A stretch of DNA of 58,919 nt from CAZTPJ01 sp964614515 (GTDB lineage Bacteria > Planctomycetota > Phycisphaerae > Phycisphaerales > UBA1924): positions 1-58,919 of the forward strand of contig CAZTPJ010000016.1 of NCBI GenBank assembly GCA_964614515.1, in the 5' to 3' direction. Below the pieces are notes generated by a model, which made no database searches, was not told where the DNA came from, and saw nothing but the letters and a program-made list of their open reading frames with translations. A program made the position numbers and the translations under genes. This document shows positions 27,105 to 36,504 of the stretch, in pieces (within the stretch, counting starts at the first letter, position 1; the number at the start of each line of letters is the position of its first letter).

Positions 27105-28019
27105 TCAACCTCCCGACTTCGCGAAAAACGCGGCGATCGCCTCTTTCGCCCGCGGCGTATGGCGAAGCCGCACGAGATGCTCGCGCTCCGCGGCCAGCGC
27201 CGCTTGCCATCCCTGCGTCAAACCGACATCGACCGCATCGGCCACCGCGCGGGCTGCATCCGAATCCGCGAGCGCGGGACGAACCGCATCCAGCGCCGTC
27301 AAGACTTTCGAGGCCAGCGCCGGACGCCCGATCCACTTCCGCGGTGCGCCATCACGATCCGCTCGCGTGATGCGCTGTGTGATGAGCCAACGCTTGGCCG
27401 CATCGACGACGGATTCGCCCGCGGGCGCGACGGCATCGAACAGGCCCTCGGCCTTGTCGCTGGTCGTTGGCTTGCCCTCGGCGGTCATCGTGATGGCCGT
27501 GGCCGGTTCGAGTCGCGCGGGCAGCAAGTTTGTCCCCCCCCACCCCGGGCAGATGCCAAGGCCCGCCTCCGGCAGCCCGACGGGATACGGCCTGGCCGGG
27601 CGGTCGGCCGTCGCCGCCGGCGTTGTGGCGATCAGCCCATCGCAGTGCATCGCGATTTCAAGCCCGCCGCCGAGGGCCGCGGCGTTGATCGCGGCGGCCG
27701 TCGGAAACGGGAACGCGCATAGCCGCGAAAACACGCGAGCACCGAGTTCAAGATACTTGTGGAGTTGATCGTCGTCGAGGTTTGCCACGGCCTTGAGGTC
27801 CGCGCCTGCGACAAACGCCCGTGGCGCTGCCGAAGCCAGCACAAGACCTCGCGCGTCGATCGGCACGCCTGCAAATGTCGCTTCCAGCCGCAGCATCAGA
27901 TCATGATCAAGCACGACGACGGGGCGCAGCGTGCCATCGGGGTTCCGCTGTTCAAGCGTCAGCGTCACGATGCCCGCGTGCGGGCCATCCGTTTCACGAT
28001 GCAGGGGCAGAGGCGTCAT
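27105..28019 (-). CDS. Enoyl-CoA hydratase/isomerase family protein
   Basis: A 304-residue crotonase-fold enzyme. The oxyanion-hole segments are SAAPRAFVAGADLKA (residues 63-77) and NAAALGGGLEIAMHCDG (near 114-130), and the second catalytic segment GLPEAGLGICPGWGG (near 150) carries the Glu seen in hydratases. The C-terminal region (AKEAIAAFFAKSGG) is as in FadB/FadJ N-terminal halves, but no dehydrogenase domain is fused. Likely fatty-acid or amino-acid acyl-CoA metabolism; the substrate cannot be told. Confidence 0.85.
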   Translation of the reverse strand: MTPLPLHRETDGPHAGIVTLTLEQRNPDGTLRPVVVLDHDLMLRLEATFAGVPIDARGLVLASAAPRAFVAGADLKAVANLDDDQLHKYLELGARVFSRLCAFPFPTAAAINAAALGGGLEIAMHCDGLIATTPAATADRPARPYPVGLPEAGLGICPGWGGTNLLPARLEPATAITMTAEGKPTTSDKAEGLFDAVAPAGESVVDAAKRWLITQRITRADRDGAPRKWIGRPALASKVLTALDAVRPALADSDAARAVADAVDVGLTQGWQAALAAEREHLVRLRHTPRAKEAIAAFFAKSGG

Positions 28020-28111
28020 GGCGGATCATACGGCCATGCGTCAGCAAACGTCCGGCCACCGGGGATCCTCGCGTGGGAGTTGCTAGAGTCATTGGAATCA
28101 GCGTCCGGGTG

Positions 28112-28132
28112 GCACAGGCGTCTCGCCTGTGC
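28112..28132. repeat. 21-nt palindrome (9-3-9), member 2 of a dispersed pair
   Basis: Arms gcacaggcg and cgcctgtgc with loop tct, in the gap between the divergent enoyl-CoA hydratase and FAD/Fe-S oxidase genes. Same arms as 17984-18004, 10 kb away. Confidence 0.75.
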
Positions 28133-28176
28133 GAATCCCACAGGTCCGTCACGCTTCGAACCACTTGAATCAACCC

Positions 28177-31100
28177 ATGCCCAGACTTCCCGTGATTCAG
28201 CCCGGCAACGCTACCAACGGGCGGTCTGCTTCCACCGATCCGCTGCGCCGCGAGGCGATCGCGGCGGCGCTTCGCACGGCCGTCACCGGCGAAGTGCGCT
28301 TCGGCCGGCACGATCGCATGTTGTATGCCACGGATGCGTCGCTCTATCAGGTTGAACCCATCGGCGTTGTCGTGCCCTCAAGCGTGGAGGATGCCGTCGC
28401 GGCCGTGCGTGTGTGTGAGCGGTTGGGCGTGGCGATCCTGCCGCGAGGGGGGGGGACGAGTCTCGCAGGACAATGCACCAATCAAGCGGTGGTCATTGAC
28501 TTTTCCTCGCGTTGCACGCGCGTGCGCAGCATTGATCCGTCCGCCCGCCGCTGCGTCGTCGATCCCGGCATCACCGTCGATGACCTCAACGCCACCCTCG
28601 CCCCCCACCGCCTCTTCTTCGCCCCCGATCCCGCCACATCCAAACAAGCCAACATCGGCGGGTGCGTCGGCAACAACGCGGCGGGGGCACGTTCGATCAT
28701 GTACGGCCGCACGAGCGAAAACCTCCACGCGCTTGATGTCCTGCTCGTCGGTCACGAGGGCGGCGTGCGCAGCGCGTGGCTTGCGAAGGGCGCGGCCGGG
28801 AACGATCCAATCGTCCGCGACATCACGCTTCGCGTTTGCGATGTGGTCCGCCGCCACGAACGCCTTATCCGCGAGCGATTTCCAAAGACCATCCGCCGCA
28901 ACGCGGGCTACGGCCTGGACATGATCCTCGCGGCGATGGGCGCGGCCGGAGCCACGGCCGACGAAGACGCCATGCTCGCAAGCGTCAACCTCGCGCACCT
29001 GATCTGCGGCAGCGAAGGAACGCTCGCGGTCATCACCGGCGCGGAACTCCTGCTGCATCCAACACCGCGAGCCAAGGGGCTGGCCGTGCTTGGGTTTGCG
29101 AGTGTGGATGCGGCCATTGAGGCCGTGCAACCGATCCTCACGCTGCGCCCCAGTGCGGTGGAACTGCTCGATGATCTCGTGATCTCGCTGGCGAAGGACA
29201 ACGTGGAGTATCGGCGATATGTCGAGTTGCTGCCGACGGTCCACGGCGGGACACCGGCGGCGGCGCTGTATGTCGAGTTTTTCGGTTTCACGGATGATGA
29301 GGAGTTGGGCGGTTCGATGGCGCGTCTTCGATCCTTGTTGCCGGACGCGCCGATGTCGATCATGCTTGACGATGCGTCGATGCAGCAGGCGTGGCGACTG
29401 CGCAAGGCGGGCGAGCCGCTGCTGCATGGGATGCCCGGAAATCGCAAGCCCATCACTTTTGTGGAAGACAACGCCGTGCCGGTGGAGCATCTCGGCGAGT
29501 TCGTGCGGAAGTTTCGCGAGATTTGCGATCGTCATGGCACACGCGCGGCGTATTGGGCGCACGCTTCCGTCGGGGTGCTGCACATTCGTCCGCTGCTGGA
29601 CTTGCGCGATCCGGACGATGAGCATCGCATGCACGCGATTGCGATCGAAGCCGCGGACCTCGCGCGGTCCCTCGGCGGCGTCATGTCCGGAGAACACGGT
29701 GATGGACGCGTGCGGGGCCCACTGCTTGAGCGGTTCTACGGCCCGGAACTCATGCGAGCCTTTCGCGAGATCAAGGCCATCTTTGACCCGCGAAACCTGC
29801 TGAATCCAGGCAATATCGTCGAACCCGGACCGATCGAGTCCATCTCGCAGCGCACGAGAATCAAACCACATGATTCGTTTCTGCCGACCGACGCACACGT
29901 GACCTATTTCGAGTTTGCGGATCAGCACGGTCTCGACGGCGCGGCGGAGATGTGCAACGGCGCGGGCGTCTGTCGCAAGCGCACGGGCGGCACGATGTGC
30001 CCGTCATACATGGCAACGCTTGATGAACGCCACGCGACGCGCGGTCGGGCCAACGCGCTGCGCCTGGCGATCTCCGGGCAACTGGGCCACTCTGCTTCGA
30101 CGCACGCAGCGAGCGGAGACCGGGCCGCGTGGAACGACCCGGAGACTCACGAGACGCTTCGACTGTGTCTCTCCTGCAAGGCGTGCAAAGCGGAGTGCCC
30201 GAGCAACGTGGACATCGCCCGGCTCAAGGCCGAGTACACGGCGCAGAGTTTCAAAGCGCGAGGCGGAGCGCCGCCGGCGGCAAGACTCATGGGCAACATT
30301 CGCACGCTCAATCGCCTGGGCGCGATGATGCCGTCAGTGGCGAACTGGGCCTCGCGCCTGAGCATCACACGGGCGATGATGGCGGGGCTGCTCAACATCG
30401 ACATGCGGCGCAGCCTGCCACCCTTTGCGTGGTCTCTCGCAAGGCGATGGAATGCCCGGCGATCGGCTTCGACGGCCACGTCAAGCCGGCCGATCCTGTG
30501 GCTCTTTGGCGACTGTTTCACGATGTACAACGAGCCGCACATCGGCCTGGCCGCGCGGGATGTACTCGATCGACTTGGGTATGACGTGCGTCTGCTCGAT
30601 GTCGGGTGCTGCGGGCGGGCGATGATCTCGATGGGCGTGCTGGCGGATGCGGTCGCGTCAATCGACGAGACCATCGCGTCGATGCACGAAGCGATGCGCG
30701 AGGCGCCCGATGCGCCCGTGCTCTTCTGCGAGCCGTCGTGCTTGTCGGCCGTGAAGGATGACTGGCTTGATCTGCGCCTTCGCGCGACGACGGAGTCGCG
30801 GCGAGCGATGGCGGCGCGCTCGTGGCTCGTGGAGGACTTCATCGAACGGCAATGGGCCGCGCATCCTGCGGCGGTGACGTTTGCCGCGGCCGATTCGCTG
30901 CAGCGAATGGCCATCACGTTGCACGGGCATTGTCATCAGAAGGCGCTGTGGGGCGTTGAGTCCACGGCCGCGCTCCTGCGACGCATCGGCGGCGACGTGA
31001 CGGTCCTTGACAGTGGATGCTGCGGGATGGCGGGCTCGTTCGGGTACATGCGCGATCGCTATGACTTGTCGATGAAGATCGGCGAGCGCGTGCTGCTCCC

Positions 31101-31236
31101 GGCCGTGCGTGCGGCCGGACAGGGGGGGGCGATCATCGTCGCGCCGGGAACCTCGTGTCGTCATCAGATCAAGGATGCGACGGGGGCGAAGGCGAAGCAT
31201 CCGATTGAAGTCGTCAACGACCGATGTGCGCGATAG
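28177..31236 (+). CDS. FAD-linked oxidase fused to an iron-sulfur (GlpC/LldE-type) module
   Basis: A 1019-residue fusion. First, a GlcD-type FAD-binding region (VVVPSSVEDAVAAVRVCERL, ILPRGGGTSLAGQ, LFFAPDPATSKQANIGGCVG) and the FAD-oxidase C-terminal domain to about residue 560. Next, two Cys clusters for iron-sulfur centres (C-N-G-A-G-V-C-R-K-R-T-G-G-T-M-C-P and C-L-S-C-K-A-C-K-A-E-C-P). Last, two CCG motifs (DVGCCGRAM, DSGCCGMAGSFGYM) as in heterodisulfide-reductase and lactate-oxidase subunits. Such fusions oxidise 2-hydroxy acids such as D-lactate or glycolate and feed a membrane carrier. The exact substrate is unknown. No clear ribosome site was found for the ATG at 28177. Confidence 0.88.
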   Translation: MPRLPVIQPGNATNGRSASTDPLRREAIAAALRTAVTGEVRFGRHDRMLYATDASLYQVEPIGVVVPSSVEDAVAAVRVCERLGVAILPRGGGTSLAGQCTNQAVVIDFSSRCTRVRSIDPSARRCVVDPGITVDDLNATLAPHRLFFAPDPATSKQANIGGCVGNNAAGARSIMYGRTSENLHALDVLLVGHEGGVRSAWLAKGAAGNDPIVRDITLRVCDVVRRHERLIRERFPKTIRRNAGYGLDMILAAMGAAGATADEDAMLASVNLAHLICGSEGTLAVITGAELLLHPTPRAKGLAVLGFASVDAAIEAVQPILTLRPSAVELLDDLVISLAKDNVEYRRYVELLPTVHGGTPAAALYVEFFGFTDDEELGGSMARLRSLLPDAPMSIMLDDASMQQAWRLRKAGEPLLHGMPGNRKPITFVEDNAVPVEHLGEFVRKFREICDRHGTRAAYWAHASVGVLHIRPLLDLRDPDDEHRMHAIAIEAADLARSLGGVMSGEHGDGRVRGPLLERFYGPELMRAFREIKAIFDPRNLLNPGNIVEPGPIESISQRTRIKPHDSFLPTDAHVTYFEFADQHGLDGAAEMCNGAGVCRKRTGGTMCPSYMATLDERHATRGRANALRLAISGQLGHSASTHAASGDRAAWNDPETHETLRLCLSCKACKAECPSNVDIARLKAEYTAQSFKARGGAPPAARLMGNIRTLNRLGAMMPSVANWASRLSITRAMMAGLLNIDMRRSLPPFAWSLARRWNARRSASTATSSRPILWLFGDCFTMYNEPHIGLAARDVLDRLGYDVRLLDVGCCGRAMISMGVLADAVASIDETIASMHEAMREAPDAPVLFCEPSCLSAVKDDWLDLRLRATTESRRAMAARSWLVEDFIERQWAAHPAAVTFAAADSLQRMAITLHGHCHQKALWGVESTAALLRRIGGDVTVLDSGCCGMAGSFGYMRDRYDLSMKIGERVLLPAVRAAGQGGAIIVAPGTSCRHQIKDATGAKAKHPIEVVNDRCAR

Positions 31237-31427
31237 GAAGCCCGACCGTGAGGGAGGGCTTGGCCGCGGATAGATGCGTTGGAAGTGCCGGCGTTCACCG
31301 CGTCGCGCAGGGCGAATGAACAGCGCGGGTGATGCTTGGATGAAAGAGACAATCAGCGTGACGCAGGTGAGTTTCAGGACTGCCGAGCCGTGCGCCGCTT
31401 CCAAGCCCTCCCTTACGGTCGGGCTTC
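31237..31427. mobile_element. 191-nt inverted-repeat element (MITE- or REP-pair-like)
   Basis: The first 27 nt (31237-31263, starting gaagcccgaccgtgaggg) and the last 27 nt (31401-31427) are inverted copies with one mismatch. About 137 nt lie between them and encode nothing convincing. Each arm is itself an imperfect palindrome (agccc ... gggct). The layout resembles a non-autonomous element, or two REP copies facing each other. It lies just after the oxidase stop codon and could also fold into a terminator-like hairpin. Confidence 0.6.
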
Positions 31428-31456
31428 TTATGGGCGGGCTTCTGATGCACAGCGGC

Positions 31457-32147
31457 TTATAGCGGCCGTATCCACACGTTGCGATACTTCACCAGATCTC
31501 CATGATCCTGCAGCAGCAGCGGGCCGGGTTCGGGCGATTCGGGGAGCAGGTTGCCGCCGGTGACGCCCTTGAGTTCCGCGCGATCGTGGATGAGGATGCC
31601 GTTGTGAAGCACGGTCAGCGTCGCGGGGGAAGTTCGCGTGCCCGCATCGTCAAAGCGAGCAGCGCGGAAGATGATGTCATACGTCTGCCACTGGCCCGGG
31701 GGGGCGCGAGGCGTTGACGTGGGGGGGGTGCTGGCCGTAGATCGCGCCGCACTGCCCGTTGGGATACGTCTCGTTCTCGAATGAATCGAGTACCTGGATT
31801 TCATAGCGTCCCTGGATGTAGACGCCCGAGTTTCCACGGCCCTGCCCCTCGCCGACGACTGGCAAGGGCGACATGAACTCGATGTGAATCTGCGCATCGG
31901 CGAATCGATGTTTCGACACGATGTCGCCGGTTCCCGGCTTGACCGTGGCCACGCCATCAGCGATGTTCCACCCGGCCGGCTTGCCATCGCGCGTGGTCCA
32001 CTGCGACAGATCGCTTTGACCAAAGAGAATCACGGCGTCAGATGGTGCAGCGTTCGGCGATGGCGGAGTGATGATGGAAATCGGTTGCTCGCTCATGCCT
32101 GCAACCATAGCCGTCAATGTTCCAAGAATCGCGTGTGCGAGTCGCAT
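31457..32147 (-). pseudogene. DUF1080 (3-keto-disaccharide hydrolase-like) gene, frameshifted
   Basis: One exported protein split across two frames. The first part (start at 32147) has a signal peptide (MRLAHAILGTLTAMVAG), then FGQSDLSQWTTRDGKPAGWN and RGNSGVYIQGRYEIQVLDSF, typical of the DUF1080 concanavalin-like fold. It runs to NASRPPG and then enters a wrong frame. The second part restarts as PPGQWQTYDIIFRAARFDD and continues to KYRNVWIRPL. The switch falls in a 7-C run (31698-31704, minus strand); a run of six would restore the frame. It may be a true pseudogene, a sequencing error, or slippage. The combined length is about 229 residues. Confidence 0.8.
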
Positions 32148-32227
32148 CGGTGTGCTCCATGATCGAAAGATCACGGAAGCATACCAGCGTCACCTGTGAT
32201 TCGTCCGCGTGGACGACTTTGCGTGAC

Positions 32228-33394
32228 TTACGCCGCAAGCCCGTAGTCATCGCCCTCTTCCTCCGGCTCGCCAAAGGCCCCCCACTTCTCTTTGGGGAGG
32301 TGACGATGGTGTACGTGAATGACGCGCGAGAGTTGTCGCCCGAAGGCGTCCGCGATCGTCCGCAGCGTGGGCAGCAGCGACTCGGGATACGGCCTCGCCC
32401 GCTCGCGGAAGAGCAGGATCACGGCCAGGCACTCCTGCTCGTGCCGACACGCGAACACGAGCACATCGTTGCCTTCAAGCCAATGCGCGTGGTCGCCGAG
32501 GAGTTCGCGAACATCCGCGTCGTTCTCGAGCAGGAGGATGCGTTCCTCGTGCTCCATCTTCGGCGCGGCCGTGTTGGCGAGATTGTCCAGCAGGACATCG
32601 GCCGTGTCCTTTGGGCAGTCGTAGTTGACATACGCACCGAGGGAGAAGTCGCGGGAGGTTGATGGGAGAAAGACGGCGCCGTTGGTGGGGCCGGTCTTGC
32701 TGAGGATGTATTCGAGGGCCGTGCGAAGCAGGCTTTCAACGTCAAGTTCCTGACGAATCTGCGCGGTGAACTCGCCGGCGATGGTGACTTGCGTCATCTG
32801 TTCGGAGAGTTCGCGATATGCATCGACAAGATCATTGCACAGCGAACTGACCTGCTTGGAAACTTCGACGCGGGCCGAGTCGAGCGTCGTGCATGTCTTC
32901 TGTAGCCGCGCGACCATCTTCTCGCGAGCCTGGACAAGGCGTGCTCGCTGGGATGCGGCGCGAACGCGCGTGATCAGTTCATGGATGCCCGCGTCCGCGG
33001 CGAGAAAATCGACCGCGCCAACGCGCATGGCCGCCACGGCGTCATCCAGGGATGAACCCTGTGCCAGCACAATGCACGCGGTTCCGGGTGAACGCTGTGA
33101 TAACTCTTCAACCAGCGTCAGCCCCGAGCCATCGCTGAGTTGCGCCGAGACGAGCACCACATCGAGGGATGACTTTCCGGCCAGTTCGGTTCCAGCCTTG
33201 AGCGTCTCAACACACTCGCACCACACCGCAAGTCCGCTGAGCCCCGCGCGGAGTCGATCGCCTGTGCCATCGCCCGCGACGATCAGCACGCGAATCGGCC
33301 CCTTGATGCCCGCGGCCTCGGGAAGTTCGGCCGGCACGATGGGCGTGGCCTGCTTGGCTTGCTGAATCGGAGTGGAGAGTTTTTTTCGCCGCAT
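32228..33394 (-). CDS. Pseudo-receiver plus GAF-like signalling protein
   Basis: A 388-residue protein. Residues 34-148 have the receiver fold (PIRVLIVAG ... SSLDVVLVSAQLSDGSGLTL ... ACIVLAQGSS ... AVDFLAADAG), but the phosphoacceptor Asp is Ser83, the acidic pair is reduced to G41-D42, and the conserved Lys near 133 is Ala. It therefore cannot be phosphorylated in the normal way. A coiled-coil region (150-205) leads to a GAF-like domain (about 205-360). The ATG at 33394 has GGGAAGGCGGG upstream. It lies 75 nt downstream of the HDOD-kinase and probably shares its operon. Confidence 0.75.
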   Translation of the reverse strand: MRRKKLSTPIQQAKQATPIVPAELPEAAGIKGPIRVLIVAGDGTGDRLRAGLSGLAVWCECVETLKAGTELAGKSSLDVVLVSAQLSDGSGLTLVEELSQRSPGTACIVLAQGSSLDDAVAAMRVGAVDFLAADAGIHELITRVRAASQRARLVQAREKMVARLQKTCTTLDSARVEVSKQVSSLCNDLVDAYRELSEQMTQVTIAGEFTAQIRQELDVESLLRTALEYILSKTGPTNGAVFLPSTSRDFSLGAYVNYDCPKDTADVLLDNLANTAAPKMEHEERILLLENDADVRELLGDHAHWLEGNDVLVFACRHEQECLAVILLFRERARPYPESLLPTLRTIADAFGRQLSRVIHVHHRHLPKEKWGAFGEPEEEGDDYGLAA

Positions 33395-33469
33395 CCCGCC
33401 TTCCCTCACGCTAGGAGTGTCAATCATCAACCGCGACGGTGATTTCATCGGCGGAGATGGACACCGACA

Positions 33470-35854
33470 TCAGGCCGCGAGCCCCTCCTGGGCTTGGCCA
33501 CCCCTCTCCAAACCGTCACGATCGGATCGTTCGCGCACGGGCAACCGAATCGTCGCCGTGGTCCCGGAACCGGGTGTTGAGTTCAACGTGATGATTCCGC
33601 CGTGAACCTCGATCAGTCGTCGTCCCCGGGTGAGTCCCATGCCAGTTTTGCGCCCGGCGGGCTTCTCGCTGAAGAAGGGATCGAAAGCATGATGCAACGC
33701 CCGCGTACTCAAACCGGGGCCGTCATCCTTCACAGTGACCTCCAGCCACTCCTCCACGACGATCGCACGCACGATGACGCTGGACTTCGGTGACGCTTCA
33801 AGCGCGTTGGTGATCAGTTCCACCAGCGCAGGCACGCACAATGCCGGGTCAAGCACCACACGCCCGCAGTCCGGCGAGAGGTCGATGCTCACACGTCCGG
33901 CCGTGCCCGTGCGTTCCTGGGCGATGCGCACGGCCTCCTGAGCCAGATCAGCCACGAGCGTTGGCGTGGGCTTTGGGCTTGGCGGATCTGCGACGGTGTG
34001 GAGCGTCGTGATGAGGTCGGCGAGTTTCTCGGCGGCCTCTGCGATGGCCTTCACGCTGCCGGTGAGTTTGGGATCGGCCACATCGCGCAAGAGTTGCTGA
34101 CTTCGACCGCTGATGATCGTCAGCGGATTGTTCATCTCATGTGCAGCGCCCGCGGCAAGTTGACCCAGTTTCACCATGACCTGCGCATCCTCCAGTCTGG
34201 ACTGAGTCTCAACAAGCGCTCGCGTCGCTTCAGCAAGATGTTCACCAAGTCGGCGAGCGCCGTCATGCTGGTTTGATGCTGACACGGCCGCGCCCCACGA
34301 CGCCGTCAACGCGTCGAGACTTGCGCGAATGCGCCCGGACTGTGGCAACGGCCGATCATGCAAGAGCAAACACGCCGGGCCTTCATCCTCAAGAATCGCG
34401 CCCAGAGGCAAAAGCCTCACTTCACGCATGTCAGCGGCCCCATGCAGGTAATCCTCAAGCCACGGCAACAACCCGAGCGAACCGATGGTCACCTGCGACG
34501 GCCTGTTCAGCGCAGCCAGGGCGTGACGCCCCCGCGCTCGACCGGTCGGGGCTTCGATCACGTCGCTGCGAACCAGATCACCCTGCGGCGAAAACTCGCA
34601 GACCTGCCACGGGTCGTTCGGACGTGATTGAAAGACGATCGCATGAAACCCGGTTCCCAGACACTCGATCGCGGATTGCACGACGAGCGAGAACGTGTGA
34701 AGGACTCCGGGACTTCGCGCTGCGCCGGCGTGAAACGCCGCGATGGCGTCGAGAATGCGCGATTGAAGCGCATTGTCCCGCGCCTTGACCTGCAGCGCTG
34801 ACGCCATCACGCCCAGCCGTGTGTTCGCGTTCGCGATCGACTCAAGCAGCAACTCATCAGACGCGATGTCGTCGAGTCCGATCGCTTCGCAGCGCACGGC
34901 CACCGCTTCGATCAGCCGACTCGCGCACCCTTGCACACGCGGCACATCCAATGCCGCATCCCGGCAGATCGCGGCAACGTCAGGAATCGGCGAAGACTCG
35001 CCAGACCAGCCCAGGTGCAGGCTTCGGCACAGCGCCTTGGCGGCCGTGACGATCGCGATCAGCGCTTTGTGCGGCAGATCCGGAAGCGAGGCATACGGCT
35101 GGCTGTGCAGCCACATGACATCCAGCAGCGGATGCGGGAGCGACCAGTGTTCGGCCAGACGTTTGCCGGCGGTGTGATGATCGAGTCCCAGCACTGCGCG
35201 TTCGATGGGTGCGGCCGCGCTTTGCTGGGTCTCAATCAAGCCCAGCACGCGCGAATAGGCCCGCGGCAGCAGCATGTGCAGCACGGGCTTGCCGAGATCG
35301 TGGATCAGCCCGGCCACGAACGCCTCTTCGCGCCGAACCCCGCGTGCGCTGTGCAGTTCCGCAATCTGTTCCGCCGCGCACGCCACCGCGATGCAGTGCC
35401 GCCAGAATCCGCGATAGTCAAAGGGAACAACCCGCGCCGACGCTTCGCCCGACTCCACATCATCCAGATTCGCCGCCGCCGCACGCGATTCGTCAATGAC
35501 TTCAAACACCTTCAGCGAGAGCACGGCCGCCTGAATCGCATCCAGCCCGAGCATCACCGCCGCCTGTCGCACGGACGTGATGCGTCCGCCCAGGCCAAGG
35601 CTCGCGCGGCGGCTGAGGCTGAGCACCTTGGACGTCAGGGACGGGTCAGACTCGATGAGTTCGATGATATCCGAGAGTTCCGGATCGCTCAGCGACGCGA
35701 TGCGAAGCAGTCGATTGGCGACGGGGGCGAGCGTGGGAAGCGCATCGACGCGCTGCAGGATCATCTCGACGCGGCGAGCGCGAATCGAGGTCGAATCAGA
35801 CGCGGGTGTCGCGGGGATGGGGTTGAGGGGGTTGGGCACGAAACGAACCCCCAT
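33470..35854 (-). CDS. HDOD-domain hybrid histidine kinase
   Basis: A 794-residue protein with a rare domain set. Residues 25-280 are an HDOD (HD-related) domain containing FVAGLIHDLGKPVLH. Residues 375-530 resemble a GAF-type sensor. A short coiled coil leads to the HisKA dimerisation helix with His572 in LAAGAAHEMNNPLTIIS, then a HATPase domain: N box ELITNALEAS, G1 DDGPGL, F box FDPFFSEK, G2 GMGLTRG. It is therefore a histidine kinase with an HDOD sensor or effector. Its ATG overlaps the stop of the upstream response regulator by one base (TAATG), so translation is coupled. Confidence 0.88.
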   Translation of the reverse strand: MGVRFVPNPLNPIPATPASDSTSIRARRVEMILQRVDALPTLAPVANRLLRIASLSDPELSDIIELIESDPSLTSKVLSLSRRASLGLGGRITSVRQAAVMLGLDAIQAAVLSLKVFEVIDESRAAAANLDDVESGEASARVVPFDYRGFWRHCIAVACAAEQIAELHSARGVRREEAFVAGLIHDLGKPVLHMLLPRAYSRVLGLIETQQSAAAPIERAVLGLDHHTAGKRLAEHWSLPHPLLDVMWLHSQPYASLPDLPHKALIAIVTAAKALCRSLHLGWSGESSPIPDVAAICRDAALDVPRVQGCASRLIEAVAVRCEAIGLDDIASDELLLESIANANTRLGVMASALQVKARDNALQSRILDAIAAFHAGAARSPGVLHTFSLVVQSAIECLGTGFHAIVFQSRPNDPWQVCEFSPQGDLVRSDVIEAPTGRARGRHALAALNRPSQVTIGSLGLLPWLEDYLHGAADMREVRLLPLGAILEDEGPACLLLHDRPLPQSGRIRASLDALTASWGAAVSASNQHDGARRLGEHLAEATRALVETQSRLEDAQVMVKLGQLAAGAAHEMNNPLTIISGRSQQLLRDVADPKLTGSVKAIAEAAEKLADLITTLHTVADPPSPKPTPTLVADLAQEAVRIAQERTGTAGRVSIDLSPDCGRVVLDPALCVPALVELITNALEASPKSSVIVRAIVVEEWLEVTVKDDGPGLSTRALHHAFDPFFSEKPAGRKTGMGLTRGRRLIEVHGGIITLNSTPGSGTTATIRLPVRERSDRDGLERGGQAQEGLAA

Positions 35855-36504
35855 TAGTCGTGGCCGACGGTCCCTCCCGCGCCGCTGACCACCGGCACGG
35901 GACTGCCGAGCAGGTCCGCGATGCGCGTGAGAAGATCCTCAATCTTGAACGGCTTCTTGATGAACGCGTCCGCGCCCGCGTCGGAGAGCGACTTGATCTC
36001 CTCCGCATCCACCGCACCGCTGATGAACACGATCTTGGTGTCGCGAATGTCCGGGTTGCCGCGGATGCGGGCGCACACCACGTTGCCGTTGATGTCCGGC
36101 AGCATGAAGTCCAGCAGGATCAGGTGCGGGCGGAACGATTCGGTCAACATGCCCGCGTCATATCCCGTGCCCGCGGTCTTGACGTCGTACTGCGGGTGCT
36201 TTGAGAGGATGTCCACGAAGAGCTCGACGATGTTCGGATCATCATCCACGACGAGCACACGCTTGCGGCCCGCTCCGGCGCCCTCGAGCACCTGCGTTGG
36301 GATGTTGTTTGATCGCATGAACCGAATCAGTTCATCGCGCGGAATGCGCCGAAACTTCGACCCTGGCACCCGAAATCCGACCAGACGCCCGCTGTCGAAG
36401 CAACGGATGATCGTCTGCTGACTGACCTTGCAGATCGCCGCGGCCTCGCCGGTGGTGAAGACTTTCTTGGTCGCGAGTTCCGCTTTGTCGGGAGTTGTGG
36501 ACAT
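35854..36504 (-). CDS. Response regulator with N-terminal MerR/excisionase HTH
   Basis: A 216-residue protein. Residues 14-66 form an excisionase/MerR-type winged helix (KVFTTGEAAAICKVSQQTII ... FRVPGSKFRRIPRDELIRFM), normally a DNA-binding module. Residues 82-200 are an intact receiver: acidic pair D87-D89 in LVVDDDP, phosphoacceptor Asp132 in LILLDFMLPDINGN, and Lys in DAFIKKPF. The order HTH-receiver is the reverse of most response regulators. It is the first gene of the signalling operon and the likely phosphate acceptor of the HDOD-kinase. Confidence 0.9.
   Translation of the reverse strand: MSTTPDKAELATKKVFTTGEAAAICKVSQQTIIRCFDSGRLVGFRVPGSKFRRIPRDELIRFMRSNNIPTQVLEGAGAGRKRVLVVDDDPNIVELFVDILSKHPQYDVKTAGTGYDAGMLTESFRPHLILLDFMLPDINGNVVCARIRGNPDIRDTKIVFISGAVDAEEIKSLSDAGADAFIKKPFKIEDLLTRIADLLGSPVPVVSGAGGTVGHD

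Noticed and set aside
28378..29928. 516-residue minus-strand open frame
   Set aside because: Shadow of the FAD/Fe-S oxidase; no recognisable motif and poor composition.
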